A DNA stretch of 64,000 bases from Paludibacter propionicigenes WB4 (GTDB taxonomy: Bacteria; Bacteroidota; Bacteroidia; Bacteroidales; Paludibacteraceae). Shown here one piece after another: positions 46,046-55,759 of this stretch (the first letter of the stretch is position 1; each line of letters opens with the position of its first letter). The notes beneath the pieces were generated by a model, which was given only the letters and a program-made list of their open reading frames with translations, did no database searches and had not been told where the DNA came from. The DNA is taken from NCBI RefSeq assembly GCF_000183135.1, contig NC_014734.1, forward strand, positions 1,674,001 through 1,738,000, in the 5' to 3' direction. Both the position numbers and the translations under genes were made by a program.

Positions 46046-46053
46046 TATCTTTG
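46046..46053 (+). promoter_or_regulatory. Putative -7 element upstream of gldG
   Basis: TATCTTTG matches the -7 consensus; the -33 region is poor. The predicted start near 46060 falls after the in-frame ATG at 46057, which supports starting GldG at 46138. Confidence 0.45.
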
Positions 46054-46137
46054 CCAATGATAAAATCGGGGTACTTTATCAAATTATTAACTTCTATTTA
46101 CCTCACAATTAAACTTAAAGACTCAACACATCATTAT

Positions 46138-47829
46138 ATGACCATTCGAAATCGAAAAAATCTACTCTTATTGATTCTTCTTCTGACAGTCATCATACTT
46201 TCATATTTTTATTTTTTTCGCCTCGACCTTACAACCGACAAGCGATATAGCGTGAGCAGTCAGACTAAAAACCTGATGGAAAAAATAGAATCTCCGCTTG
46301 AGGTGGTGGTTTACCTTGATGGTGACTTAAACCCAGGATTTCAACGACTGAAGAAATCAACGGTTGAGCTACTCGAAGAATTATCTGTTTATGCCGGCAA
46401 AAACATCAGTATCAAATACGAAAACCCTTCATTAGCAGATTCTCCTGAAGAACGAGAAAAAAGATATACACAATTGATGAACAACGGACTAACTCCGACC
46501 GCTGTTTACGAAAGAGATAAAGAAGGAAAATCTATTCAGAAAATTATTTTTCCATGGATTGAGATCAGCTCAAATGGAAAAAAAATCCCGGTTTGCCTAT
46601 TGAAAAACATTTTGGGAAATTCCGGAGCCGAAAATTTAAATATTTCCATTGAGAATCTGGAATTTGAGATTACAGATGGTATCCGCAGATTAGTCAATAA
46701 AGATGTAAAGAAAATTGCATTTCTTGAGGGGCACGGCGAACTCACTGAAGCGGAAACCTATGACATCAGCAAATCTCTGAGCCGTTATTTTCAGATTGAT
46801 CGTGGCACTCTAGCCAGCAATGCCGCAGTACTGAATGATTATAAAGTTGTGATAATTGCGAAACCCATAAAACCATTTAGTGAATCCGACAAATACATTA
46901 TAGACCAATATATTATGAACGGAGGAAGAGTCCTCTGGTTGCTCGATGGTGTAAGAATCTCAAAGGAAAACCTATCTACAATCGGACTTTCGCCGGCCAT
47001 TGAACTGGACTTAAACCTCAATGACCAGCTTTTCAGATATGGCATTCGCATAAACTCCATCCTACTCCAGGACGTGCAATGTGCTAGCGTACCTGTTAAT
47101 ATTGCACCAGCCAATGCATCTCCTCAATTCGAACCGACTCCCTGGTATTTTGCGCCGTTATTATTGGCTTCGCCCGAACATCCTGTAAGTCGAAACATCA
47201 CCGAAGTGCGTTCAGAATTCTGTTCCGGAATTGATGTTGTTGGTAACAACAAGCAGGTAGATTATCAATTACTACTGGCCACCTCGGACAATACCCACAT
47301 CATTGGCACACCTACAACCATTGATTTAAGTCAAAAAATTAAAGAAAACGATAAAACATACTTCAGCGGTGCTTATGTTCCGGTAGCTGTTTCGATGGAA
47401 GGTATTTTTGATTCGGATTTTGCCAACAGAATGACTCCAAAGGGATTGGCCAATACCACACCTACACTAAAACAAAGTGTTAGAACCAGACAAATCGTTG
47501 TTGCAGATGGTGATATTGTAAGAAATGAAGTTTCCAGAAAAGACAGTGCTTCAATTCCATTAGGCTTTGACAGATACATGAATCAACAGTTTGGCAACAA
47601 GGATTTTGTCCAAAATGCAGTACTATTCCTTGCCGATAACGATGGCTGGATGCAATTGCGCTCACGCACTATCAAGTTAAGACTACTCAATAAAAAAATC
47701 ATAAGCGAGGACAGACTTTTCTGGCAACTTACCAATGTTTTGACCCCACTAACATTATTACTTTTGTTTGGTATCGGTTATCAAATAATTAGAAAGAGAA
47801 AATATACCAGAAATCAATCTGTAAAATAA
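46138..47829 (+). CDS. gldG: GldG-family ABC transporter-associated protein
   Basis: A 563-residue protein with an N-terminal membrane helix (about residues 9-26, LLLLILLLTVIILSYFYF), a large extracytoplasmic region with DLTTDKRYSVSSQTKNLM and EITDGIRRLVNKDVKKIAFLEGHGE, and a C-terminal helix (near 540). This matches GldG, paired with GldF in gliding motility and a putative ABC transporter. No gldF-like permease gene is adjacent, so it is separated from its usual partner. Real motility is not implied. The frame continues 29 codons upstream; ATG 46138 is chosen from membrane-signal position and promoter. Confidence 0.85.
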   Translation: MTIRNRKNLLLLILLLTVIILSYFYFFRLDLTTDKRYSVSSQTKNLMEKIESPLEVVVYLDGDLNPGFQRLKKSTVELLEELSVYAGKNISIKYENPSLADSPEEREKRYTQLMNNGLTPTAVYERDKEGKSIQKIIFPWIEISSNGKKIPVCLLKNILGNSGAENLNISIENLEFEITDGIRRLVNKDVKKIAFLEGHGELTEAETYDISKSLSRYFQIDRGTLASNAAVLNDYKVVIIAKPIKPFSESDKYIIDQYIMNGGRVLWLLDGVRISKENLSTIGLSPAIELDLNLNDQLFRYGIRINSILLQDVQCASVPVNIAPANASPQFEPTPWYFAPLLLASPEHPVSRNITEVRSEFCSGIDVVGNNKQVDYQLLLATSDNTHIIGTPTTIDLSQKIKENDKTYFSGAYVPVAVSMEGIFDSDFANRMTPKGLANTTPTLKQSVRTRQIVVADGDIVRNEVSRKDSASIPLGFDRYMNQQFGNKDFVQNAVLFLADNDGWMQLRSRTIKLRLLNKKIISEDRLFWQLTNVLTPLTLLLLFGIGYQIIRKRKYTRNQSVK

Positions 47830-48236
47830 TCTATTTCTGTTTCAAAAAATAGCAGATTTTATTCAAAATTTATAAAAACAGAGGGTGTTCATTACAAGTA
47901 ATACTCTTTTATTTCGTCCCAACTTGCTCCGAATTATCAGCACTTTCTCTATCAATAATAAGGCCGAAAACAAACTATTCAGACAATTTCCCTCTCATAC
48001 TCTATCCTATCAGGCGCAAGCACCTCAAAGATTAATGGAGCAAATAACTAGCCAAATCATCATAATGATTTATACAACAGAAGGTTACATATATCTAAAA
48101 ATATAGTCGTTAATTTACTTCACATATAAATCTGTACACAATATTCACAGCTTAGTAATCATTGCATAACAAGAATGTAACCTTAATGAAACTTAAATCA
48201 TCTTATTTTGTGAGCAAATAAACATTATAAGAATTT
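47830..48236. other. Intergenic region upstream of the SusCD locus
   Basis: About 407 bp between gldG and susC. A 73-codon frame at 47885-48106 has no family resemblance. I see no riboswitch, terminator with T-run or clean promoter. Confidence 0.45.
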
Positions 48237-51200
48237 ATGACTGATTTAAAAAAATTATTTAAGGCAAAAAAGTTTGTATTGTTACTTTCGTTCGTCGCAT
48301 TTCAGGTTATTGGATATGCGCAATCTACTATTAAGGGCAAGGTTACCGATAGTAAAGGGGATCCTTTAATAGGAGCCACTATAGTAGTCAAAAACTCTGC
48401 CGAAGGTGCTGCCAGCAATGCACAGGGAGAGTTTTCATTCCAAACGAGCAAAACTCTAAAGCACGGATCTATTCTTACATTCAGCTATATTGGGTACAAA
48501 AGTCAAGAGGTGAAATTCAATGACACTTACCTCAACGTATCCTTGTCCGATAACTCAACAGAACTGGATAATGTAGTAGTTACAGCTTTAGGTATAAAAC
48601 GTGAAGAAAAAGGATTAGGATATTCTACCCGCAGCGTTGGGGGAGATGAAATTGCAAATACAAATCAAAGCAACTGGTCGTCAGCACTTAATGGAAAGGT
48701 AGCCGGGTTGTCAGTAATGTCTCCCGGAGGTCCGCTTTCATCCACCAGGGTTTCATTGCGAGGTGATGTATCCTTAAATGTTGGTGGAAATAATGCGCTA
48801 ATTATTGTAGATGGCGTGCCTATGAGCAGCCCACAAAGTAACCCCGGAGTAGCTTATGGTGCAGGAAGTGCAGCAGAACTATCCGTTGATTATGGAAATG
48901 GCTTCTCGGATATAAATCCTAACGATATAGAGAATATCCAAGTACTAAAAGGAGCTAGCGCTACAGCTTTATACGGTACGCGTGCAGCCAACGGGGTAAT
49001 TATGGTTACAACCAAATCCGGCAGCAATGCAAATAAAGGATTGGGAGTAACATTTACGTCCAATATAAGCACAGAAGATGCTGCTCATTTCCCAGATTAT
49101 CAGTACGAATTTGGACAAGGACTTCCAAGTAACATAGGCAAAGTAGGAACCGAATATGCAGGAAAATTATACTATTCTTATGGAGCGGCCCCTGACGGAA
49201 ACTCATCTACCAGTGGCACCAGTAGTGCTTATGGAGCAGCCTTCAATCCTGATCAATTATATTATCAATTTGATCCTATTACTCAAACAAGATCTACTAC
49301 TGCAACTCCCTGGATACCTTACAAAGACAATCGGAGCGGCTTATTTCAGACAGGATACACGCTTACAAATTCTGTTGCAATAACGGGCAAAGGAGATAAA
49401 GGATCGATGCGTGTATCCCTTACTCATACAAAAAATGAATGGATATTACCAAACACCGGATTTCAACGTTTTGTAGCCAGTGTTTCGGCACAACAACAAG
49501 TTTCAAGGCGGTTAAAGGTCGCATTAAAAACTTCGCAAACTTACCGAACAACGGATAATGTTCCTGCCCTGGGTTATAATAGTAATTCCATTTCGTACTT
49601 TTTGATTTTCCAAAATCCCAATGTAGACTTAAGCTGGCTACGCCCAATGTGGAGAACAGGTTTAGAGAAATCAAAACAGCTACAACCTTATAGTTCATTC
49701 ATCGGTAATCCCTATGTTACATTATACGAAAACGAAAATCCATCAAAGAAATACAGTAGCGCTTCTTCGCTTACAGCCAATCTGGAATTGTCCAACAGAT
49801 TTGAATTTCAGGTTCGTTCTGCAATTCAGTTGACTAATGATATCCAAGAGCAACACAGAACAGTGAGTGATGTAGTATATGGAAACGGTTACTTTAAAAA
49901 GCAAAATGTATTTGACTATGAATTAAATACAGATGCTTTACTAACGTTCCATGATTCGTACAGCAATGGTCTTACGGTAAATACTTCTGTGGGAGGAAAT
50001 GTAATGTATAGATACTACGATGCACTTTCGTCAGCTGTTATCGGATTGATAACTCCGGGCATATATATGCTGGCTAACGGGGCATCAAATGCTGTGGTAT
50101 CAACTAACATCAGAAAAAAAGCCATTAACAGCTTATACTTCACCGCCAATTTTGCATATCAAAACAAATTATTTCTGGATGTAACAGGCCGAAATGATTG
50201 GTCATCTACACTGCCGGCTCAAAACAGATCCTTCTTTTACCCATCGGTTACAACCAGCATACTTGTAAATGAACTAGTCGAGTTACCCTCAGCAATTAGC
50301 CTTTTAAAACTAAGAGCTTCATGGGCGCAAGTTGGTAACGATACTGATCCTTATAAAACTTCAAGTTATTATAACACCGGCAATTTTCCGGGCTCCGTAA
50401 CAGTAGCTTCAACATTATTCAATCAAAACTTTAAACCGGAGATATCAACCAATTACGAAACCGGAATAGATTTCAGAATGTTTAAAAATCGTTTAGCTAT
50501 AGATTTGGCGTATTATAGCAATAAAACCAAGAACCAGATTTTAGATGCTCCGTTAGATCCGACGACTGGCTATTCCCGGGCTACAATTAATTCCGGAACA
50601 GTTCGAAATCAGGGCATTGAGGTTGAATTAACTGCAATCCCGGTGAAAACAAAAGATTTCGTTTGGAAAGCAAACCTGAATTGGTCAAAAAACTACAACA
50701 AAATTCTTTCGTTAGCAGAAGGATCTGACGAAAATCAACTAATCTCCAATATTGGTAGCGCTTCTCTGATAGGAACCGTTGGAGGAACCACTGCTGATTT
50801 GTGGGGATATAAACTGGTTCGGAATCCAAATGGAGATGTAGTTATCGGAGCAGATGGTCTACCATTGCGTGGAAGCGAAATAGAATACGTAGGTTCCGCC
50901 TATCCATCGTGGAAAGCAGGAATGTCCAACGAATTTACATACAAAGGATTTAGATTCAGTTTCCAAATAGACGGACAACTTGGTGGGTTGATTTATTCAC
51001 AGTCTTTCCACAAAATGACAGAACAAGGAAAACTAGCCTATACTCTGAACGGACGTACACCAGGCTCTCAGTATTATATAGCAGGCGACGATCCGCGCAT
51101 TACAGGGAACCCAGCATTAACTCAATCAGGAGGCATTTATATGGTAGCTCCGGGCGTTGTAAAAAATACCGATGGTTCATACAGTCCAAATAGTAAGCTT

Positions 51201-51512
51201 ATTACAGTTGAATCATATTATAAAGAGTATAACCGCATAGCAAACGTTGAAACAAACTCTTTCGATGGTTCATACCTGAAACTTCGTGAAGTCAGATTTG
51301 ATTATTCGTTGCCGGCTAAAATTATCAAGAAAACTCCTCTGACTGCAGCTTCTATTGGCGTTTATGGACGAAACCTGCTATGTATAACCGATTATCCTTT
51401 ATTCGATCCTGAAACAGTAGCATTAAATGGAAGTTCAATAGTTCCGGGTATTGAAACCGGCTCATTACCCTCTACCCGAACACTGGGAGTAAACCTGAGT
51501 GTGAGTTTCTAA
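48237..51512 (+). CDS. SusC/RagA-family TonB-linked outer-membrane transporter
   Basis: A 1091-residue protein with a signal peptide (about residues 1-28), a carboxypeptidase-like beta-sandwich (about 30-105, STIKGKVTDSKGDPLIGATI), a plug domain (about 110-265, with GLGYSTRSVGGDEI and IENIQVLKGASATALYG), and a 22-strand barrel ending TRTLGVNLSVSF. It imports a large substrate with its SusD partner 111 bp downstream. No sugar-degrading enzyme follows, but a phosphoesterase does, so a phosphorylated ligand is possible (inference). Confidence 0.96.
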   Translation: MTDLKKLFKAKKFVLLLSFVAFQVIGYAQSTIKGKVTDSKGDPLIGATIVVKNSAEGAASNAQGEFSFQTSKTLKHGSILTFSYIGYKSQEVKFNDTYLNVSLSDNSTELDNVVVTALGIKREEKGLGYSTRSVGGDEIANTNQSNWSSALNGKVAGLSVMSPGGPLSSTRVSLRGDVSLNVGGNNALIIVDGVPMSSPQSNPGVAYGAGSAAELSVDYGNGFSDINPNDIENIQVLKGASATALYGTRAANGVIMVTTKSGSNANKGLGVTFTSNISTEDAAHFPDYQYEFGQGLPSNIGKVGTEYAGKLYYSYGAAPDGNSSTSGTSSAYGAAFNPDQLYYQFDPITQTRSTTATPWIPYKDNRSGLFQTGYTLTNSVAITGKGDKGSMRVSLTHTKNEWILPNTGFQRFVASVSAQQQVSRRLKVALKTSQTYRTTDNVPALGYNSNSISYFLIFQNPNVDLSWLRPMWRTGLEKSKQLQPYSSFIGNPYVTLYENENPSKKYSSASSLTANLELSNRFEFQVRSAIQLTNDIQEQHRTVSDVVYGNGYFKKQNVFDYELNTDALLTFHDSYSNGLTVNTSVGGNVMYRYYDALSSAVIGLITPGIYMLANGASNAVVSTNIRKKAINSLYFTANFAYQNKLFLDVTGRNDWSSTLPAQNRSFFYPSVTTSILVNELVELPSAISLLKLRASWAQVGNDTDPYKTSSYYNTGNFPGSVTVASTLFNQNFKPEISTNYETGIDFRMFKNRLAIDLAYYSNKTKNQILDAPLDPTTGYSRATINSGTVRNQGIEVELTAIPVKTKDFVWKANLNWSKNYNKILSLAEGSDENQLISNIGSASLIGTVGGTTADLWGYKLVRNPNGDVVIGADGLPLRGSEIEYVGSAYPSWKAGMSNEFTYKGFRFSFQIDGQLGGLIYSQSFHKMTEQGKLAYTLNGRTPGSQYYIAGDDPRITGNPALTQSGGIYMVAPGVVKNTDGSYSPNSKLITVESYYKEYNRIANVETNSFDGSYLKLREVRFDYSLPAKIIKKTPLTAASIGVYGRNLLCITDYPLFDPETVALNGSSIVPGIETGSLPSTRTLGVNLSVSF

Positions 51513-51623
51513 TAACAATACTGTGTACCTAACTGATTATCAAACAAAATTAGTATAAAACTGGAATTTGAATCAATGTTATAAGTTCTCAAATCCAACA
51601 CATACGATAAAAAATAGCTTTAT

Positions 51624-53072
51624 ATGAAATATCTTAGTAAAAAAATAGCTTTACTCGTTCTCATAACGTTAGCTTTCAGCTCTTGCACCAATTTCGATGA
51701 GCTGAATACCGACCCAACCCGGCTAAATCAATCCAATCCGGGCACTTTATTAAACCCTGTTCTCTACGAAATGGCTTCTTATAACTGGAGCAGATATAAC
51801 GACTACACTTTTCCACTGATGCAAGGCACTGTATCAACGTCGAGTATTAGCGGTGTGGGTTGGTACAACATACAAGATGCTGCAGGTGATGGGAGTTGGT
51901 CTACTTACTATAAATGGCTAACCAATATCAAAGAAATGGAGAAACAGGCAATCAAGCTTAATGAACCAAATTACCGCGCCATAGGAATGACTCTCAGAAG
52001 CTGGATATTCCAGCTATTAACTGATGGATTTGGAGATATTCCTATGACAGAGGCTTGTCGGGGCGGAGAAGGTATCTTGACTCCAAAGTTTGACAATCAG
52101 TTGGACGTTTACAAACAAATCATCAACGATTTAGATTCTGCCAATATGATTTTCGATACTGCTAACGGTTTAAAATACAATGCAGATGGAGAGTTATTAT
52201 ACGGAACTAACACTACGCTGACTTCAGGAGTTTCAACCGGAATTGTGAAATGGAAACGATTTTGCAACTCTTTAAGAATGCGCGCTTTGCTTCGTACATT
52301 AAATGTATCAGATCTTAACTCGAAAAACAAACTGTCTGAAATGCTTACCAACCCGACAAAGTATCCTGTATTTGAGTCAAACACTGACGCTGCACTTCTT
52401 CCTCTATCGGGAGTAAATCCTCAGTTGGCTCCAATGACTCGTCCGCAAGATTTTACGGCTTATATCTACTTGTCAGAATTTTTTGTTGAGAATCTGAAAA
52501 CATGGAACGATCCGCGATTAGCACTATTTGCAACTCAGGCAACTAATGGTACTGTAAAATCGTATATTGGTCTGCCAAGCGGATACGCAGTTACTCCATC
52601 AATCAATGCCTCTCAGCCAAAACAAGCTTTAGCAATAGCTCCCATGAAGATAACATTGATGTCGTATGCAGAACTTGAATTAATAAAAGCAGAATACGAC
52701 CAACGTTTCGGGACCGCGACTGATGCCGGTAATCATTATAAGAAAGGAGTGACAGCCTCTATCGAACAATGGGGAGGAGTTGTACCTGCAACTTATTTCT
52801 CGAACGCAGCAGTAGCTTATAATGGCACGCTGGAACAATTAATGACTCAGAAATATTATGCATTATTCTTTTGCGATTATCAGGCATGGTATGAGTATAA
52901 CCGTACCGGGCTACCCAAAGTACCACGGGGTGTGGGCGTTTCTGTAGGAAAAGACATCCCAAAACGGTTTAAATATCCGATGGCTATACAACGGACAAAC
53001 ATGAAAAATTATCAACTTGCAAAAGCAAATATGGGAGGCGATGAATTCTCAATAAAACTTATTTGGCAATAA
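51624..53072 (+). CDS. SusD/RagB-family substrate-binding lipoprotein
   Basis: A 482-residue lipoprotein. The signal ends in a lipobox, AFSSC, with acylated Cys near residue 21, followed by TNFDELNTDPTRLNQ. A TPR-rich fold of the SusD type follows, with LRSWIFQLLTDGFGDIPMTEAC and a C-terminal region. It caps the SusC channel on the outer face. The ligand is unknown. It sits between susC and a small secreted-protein gene. Confidence 0.93.
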   Translation: MKYLSKKIALLVLITLAFSSCTNFDELNTDPTRLNQSNPGTLLNPVLYEMASYNWSRYNDYTFPLMQGTVSTSSISGVGWYNIQDAAGDGSWSTYYKWLTNIKEMEKQAIKLNEPNYRAIGMTLRSWIFQLLTDGFGDIPMTEACRGGEGILTPKFDNQLDVYKQIINDLDSANMIFDTANGLKYNADGELLYGTNTTLTSGVSTGIVKWKRFCNSLRMRALLRTLNVSDLNSKNKLSEMLTNPTKYPVFESNTDAALLPLSGVNPQLAPMTRPQDFTAYIYLSEFFVENLKTWNDPRLALFATQATNGTVKSYIGLPSGYAVTPSINASQPKQALAIAPMKITLMSYAELELIKAEYDQRFGTATDAGNHYKKGVTASIEQWGGVVPATYFSNAAVAYNGTLEQLMTQKYYALFFCDYQAWYEYNRTGLPKVPRGVGVSVGKDIPKRFKYPMAIQRTNMKNYQLAKANMGGDEFSIKLIWQ

Positions 53073-53124
53073 GTTCTCAGAATAAATCAATATTTCTTTA
53101 ATTCATTAACTAACTCTGATTTTT

Positions 53125-53673
53125 ATGAAGAAAATAATTCTTGCAGCATTTTCATTGCTTATTTTCATAAGCTCTTCAGCACAACAATCTGGAGATTTGG
53201 CAATGAGAACTAATGAAAACAAAACTGATAATCTTGATATTAACCCATCAAGCGCAATAAAACCGCATATAAAATATACTCTCGAATCATACGGAAACTC
53301 TATCAATATAAAAACTGCATTTCAAGATGAGCACTATTTAGGAGATACAATTTCAATTAAATGGAATTTGTTTTTAAAAAATTATAAACGAGTATATGAA
53401 CAGACTGTTGGACTTTCGGGAAGCACAGTAGAAATAGTCAAACCTACAGTTTTTAATGCTGTGAGTAAGATAAACAATTACTACAAGAAGCTCTTTAAAA
53501 ATGGAACTTTAAGCAAAGAAACTCTAGTTGCAAACATGAGTCACATATTAGATTGTGCAAATCTTCTTTGCTACGAAGATGACACAAAAAAAATAGAGTA
53601 TGACATCAAAAATGCAAAAGATCCCAACGATATTCTTCAGGTATTCAAATCTATAGAAATTATTTATCATTAA
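53125..53673 (+). CDS. Secreted protein of unknown function in the SusCD locus
   Basis: A 182-residue protein with a signal peptide (MKKIILAAFSLLIFISSSAQ), a low-complexity linker (about 21-45) and a mostly helical C-terminal part (with ETLVANMSHILDCANLLCYE). Not recognised. It lies 52 bp after susD and 17 bp before the metallophosphoesterase gene, so it belongs to the same operon and may act on or near the same substrate. Confidence 0.75.
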   Translation: MKKIILAAFSLLIFISSSAQQSGDLAMRTNENKTDNLDINPSSAIKPHIKYTLESYGNSINIKTAFQDEHYLGDTISIKWNLFLKNYKRVYEQTVGLSGSTVEIVKPTVFNAVSKINNYYKKLFKNGTLSKETLVANMSHILDCANLLCYEDDTKKIEYDIKNAKDPNDILQVFKSIEIIYH

Positions 53674-53690
53674 TCAAAACAAAAAAACAT

Positions 53691-55175
53691 ATGAACAAGC
53701 GTACACTTTCCATTATATATGGATTAATTATCCTGTTTAATCTTTCGTTGTTAAATTGTCAGGCAAGCACCAACAATATTGACAACACCTCCGATAAAAC
53801 CCAAATCAGCGACAAAGCCGGAATGACTGTAAAAGGCTTAATTGTGGACAATAACAATAAGCCAGTAGAAGGTGTGGTAGTAAACGATGGCAAAAATTTC
53901 ACCACCAGCGACCAAAACGGTATTTATTATCTACCATCCGAACTTTCGCGAAACAAATACGTAAGCATCTCAATACCTTCTGATTTTGATATTGAGAAGA
54001 ACGTGGCAAACAGTTATTTTACAAAACTCTCGGATAAAGAAGCCGTAAACCGACGAGATTTCAAACTAAACAAACGTATAAAAAAAACTGACAAGTTTGT
54101 TTACATAGCAATCTCCGATCCACAAGTTAAAACAAGCAGCGATGTTAGCAGATTAGAGAGTGAAACAATGACTGACCTGAAATCGACAATAAAACAAAAT
54201 GCAGGAAAAGAGATTTATGCAATGACTTTAGGGGATAATGTTTTTGATAAGATGAATCTGTTTCCACTGTACAAAACTATGCTTTCTTCACTGAAAGTTC
54301 CTGTCTTTTCCACCATCGGAAACCATGATTTCGACCTGAAATATAACGATTTGCACAACACAGAAAATCCGACAAACAATTACGCTGAAGAAATCTACGA
54401 ATCTTTTTTTGGCCCTGTAGATTATTCATTCAATCTGGGTAATGTACATATAATCAGTATGAAAAACATTGATTATTTTGCAGGAAAGAAATACACCGAG
54501 CAATTTACACCCGATCAACTTGAATGGCTAAAAAAAGACCTCGGATACGTAAAACCCGGCACCGTTATTTTTCTGAATCTGCATGCTCCCACTGCCAATA
54601 AAACATCGAAAGGCTCTGGCAATACCCGAAATGCAGCAGCACTTTTTGAGATTCTAAAAGGCTATCAGGTACATATCTTTGCAGGTCATACTCATTTCTA
54701 CGAGAACGAAGAGCCTGCACCGGGTATATATGAACATAATATCGGAGCTGCCTGTGGAGCATGGTGGGCAGGCGGCGTAAATCGTTGCGGGGCTCCGAAC
54801 GGCTACCTGATTGTTGACGTAAACGGCAAAGAGATCAAATGGCATTACAAATCAACCGGTAAAGACATAAACTACCAGTTCCGTGTATATAAACCGGCCG
54901 AATTTGCCACGCAAGCAAATTATGTAGTTGCAAATGTATGGGACTGGGACAGCAGTTACCAGATAAAATACTATGAGGATGGTGTTAGCAAAGGTTCAAT
55001 GGAACAATTCGAAGATGAAGATCAGGATTTCATAACCATGAAAAATGGCACGGGAACAGGATATCACACCCTGCATCTTTTCAGATTTCAACCCAAACCT
55101 GAAACAAAAACAGCAAAAATAGAAGTAACCAATCGCTTTGGTGAAATCTACACACAATCAATCAGTTTAAAATAA
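53691..55175 (+). CDS. Secreted calcineurin-like metallophosphoesterase lipoprotein
   Basis: A 494-residue protein with a lipobox (LSLLNC, Cys near residue 23), an N-terminal beta-sandwich (about 45-135, GMTVKGLIVDNNNKPVEGVV), a calcineurin-like domain (about 137-360: AISDPQVK, TLGDNVFDK, TIGNHDFD, FAGHTHFYE) with the expected metal ligands, and a C-terminal beta-domain (about 375-494). It hydrolyses a phosphate ester outside the cytoplasm. It ends the SusCD operon, before a terminator, which hints that the imported nutrient is phosphorylated. Confidence 0.93.
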   Translation: MNKRTLSIIYGLIILFNLSLLNCQASTNNIDNTSDKTQISDKAGMTVKGLIVDNNNKPVEGVVVNDGKNFTTSDQNGIYYLPSELSRNKYVSISIPSDFDIEKNVANSYFTKLSDKEAVNRRDFKLNKRIKKTDKFVYIAISDPQVKTSSDVSRLESETMTDLKSTIKQNAGKEIYAMTLGDNVFDKMNLFPLYKTMLSSLKVPVFSTIGNHDFDLKYNDLHNTENPTNNYAEEIYESFFGPVDYSFNLGNVHIISMKNIDYFAGKKYTEQFTPDQLEWLKKDLGYVKPGTVIFLNLHAPTANKTSKGSGNTRNAAALFEILKGYQVHIFAGHTHFYENEEPAPGIYEHNIGAACGAWWAGGVNRCGAPNGYLIVDVNGKEIKWHYKSTGKDINYQFRVYKPAEFATQANYVVANVWDWDSSYQIKYYEDGVSKGSMEQFEDEDQDFITMKNGTGTGYHTLHLFRFQPKPETKTAKIEVTNRFGEIYTQSISLK

Positions 55176-55216
55176 AACTTTCGATTATTCAATATATTTC
55201 CTTTCCTCATATCAAT

Positions 55217-55262
55217 AAGACTGACAACTACTTAGCAACAGTAGTTGTCAGTCTTATTTGTT
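55217..55262 (+). terminator. Rho-independent terminator of the SusCD operon
   Basis: AAGACTGACAACTAC pairs perfectly with GTAGTTGTCAGTCTT, followed by ATTTGTTG; stem strong, T-run short. Confidence 0.78.
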
Positions 55263-55326
55263 GCATATCACCTTCAACACTTACCCAATAATACATACTT
55301 TACTACTGGGATTTAAAAAAAAGTCT

Positions 55327-55334
55327 TATCTTTG
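55327..55334 (+). promoter_or_regulatory. -7 promoter element upstream of the cobalamin riboswitch
   Basis: TATCTTTG matches TAnnTTTG and precedes the riboswitch by a few bases; the -33 region has TGG rather than TTG. Confidence 0.55.
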
Positions 55335-55340
55335 CACCCG

Positions 55341-55632
55341 TATTTGGTTCACTTCTCTGCATTCGCAGAAAGTGATTAAAAGGGAATCAGGTGAAAATCC
55401 TGAACAGTCCCGCTGCTGTAAACTCTTTCTTTAATTGACAATAAACAATTGAAGAAAACGTATTGAACAACACTTTTGCCACTGAAGCATCAGTTATCAG
55501 GTATCAGGTATCAGTTATCAGTTGAAGTCAATCTGACTTTTTTACTGTTTACTGTTTACTGTTTTACTGTTCACTGACATCGGGAAGGCGTTCAATAACG
55601 GGAGTAAGTCAGAAGACCTGCCGATATATCGA
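55341..55632 (+). ncRNA. Cobalamin (B12) riboswitch with internal repeat insertion
   Basis: Conserved B12-box elements are present in order: AAAGGGAATCAGGTGAAAAT, then CAGTCCCGCTGCTGTAA, then GCCACTG, then CGGGAAGGCG, and finally GTCAGAAGACCTGCC. About 92 bp of simple repeats (TATCAGGTATCAG and TTTACTGTTTACTG units) separate GCCACTG from CGGGAAGGCG, where other Bacteroidota aptamers have only a few bases. The insert is flanked by CACTGA copies. It lies 130 bp upstream of a TonB-dependent receptor, so it probably represses transport when cobalamin is plentiful. Confidence 0.93.
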
Positions 55633-55759
55633 TTTGTAGCTTTCGGGAAAAAAGCAAACAATCAGCAGGCCAGTATGTCATCTCTTAGTGTGTCTTCGTT
55701 TGTTTTTATTTTCCATTGTTATAAATCTGGGATTTTGTATTTCACCAATTTAAATAACA

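Noticed and set aside
47885-48106. 73-codon frame between gldG and susC
   Set aside because: No family resemblance and no visible promoter or partner; probably chance.
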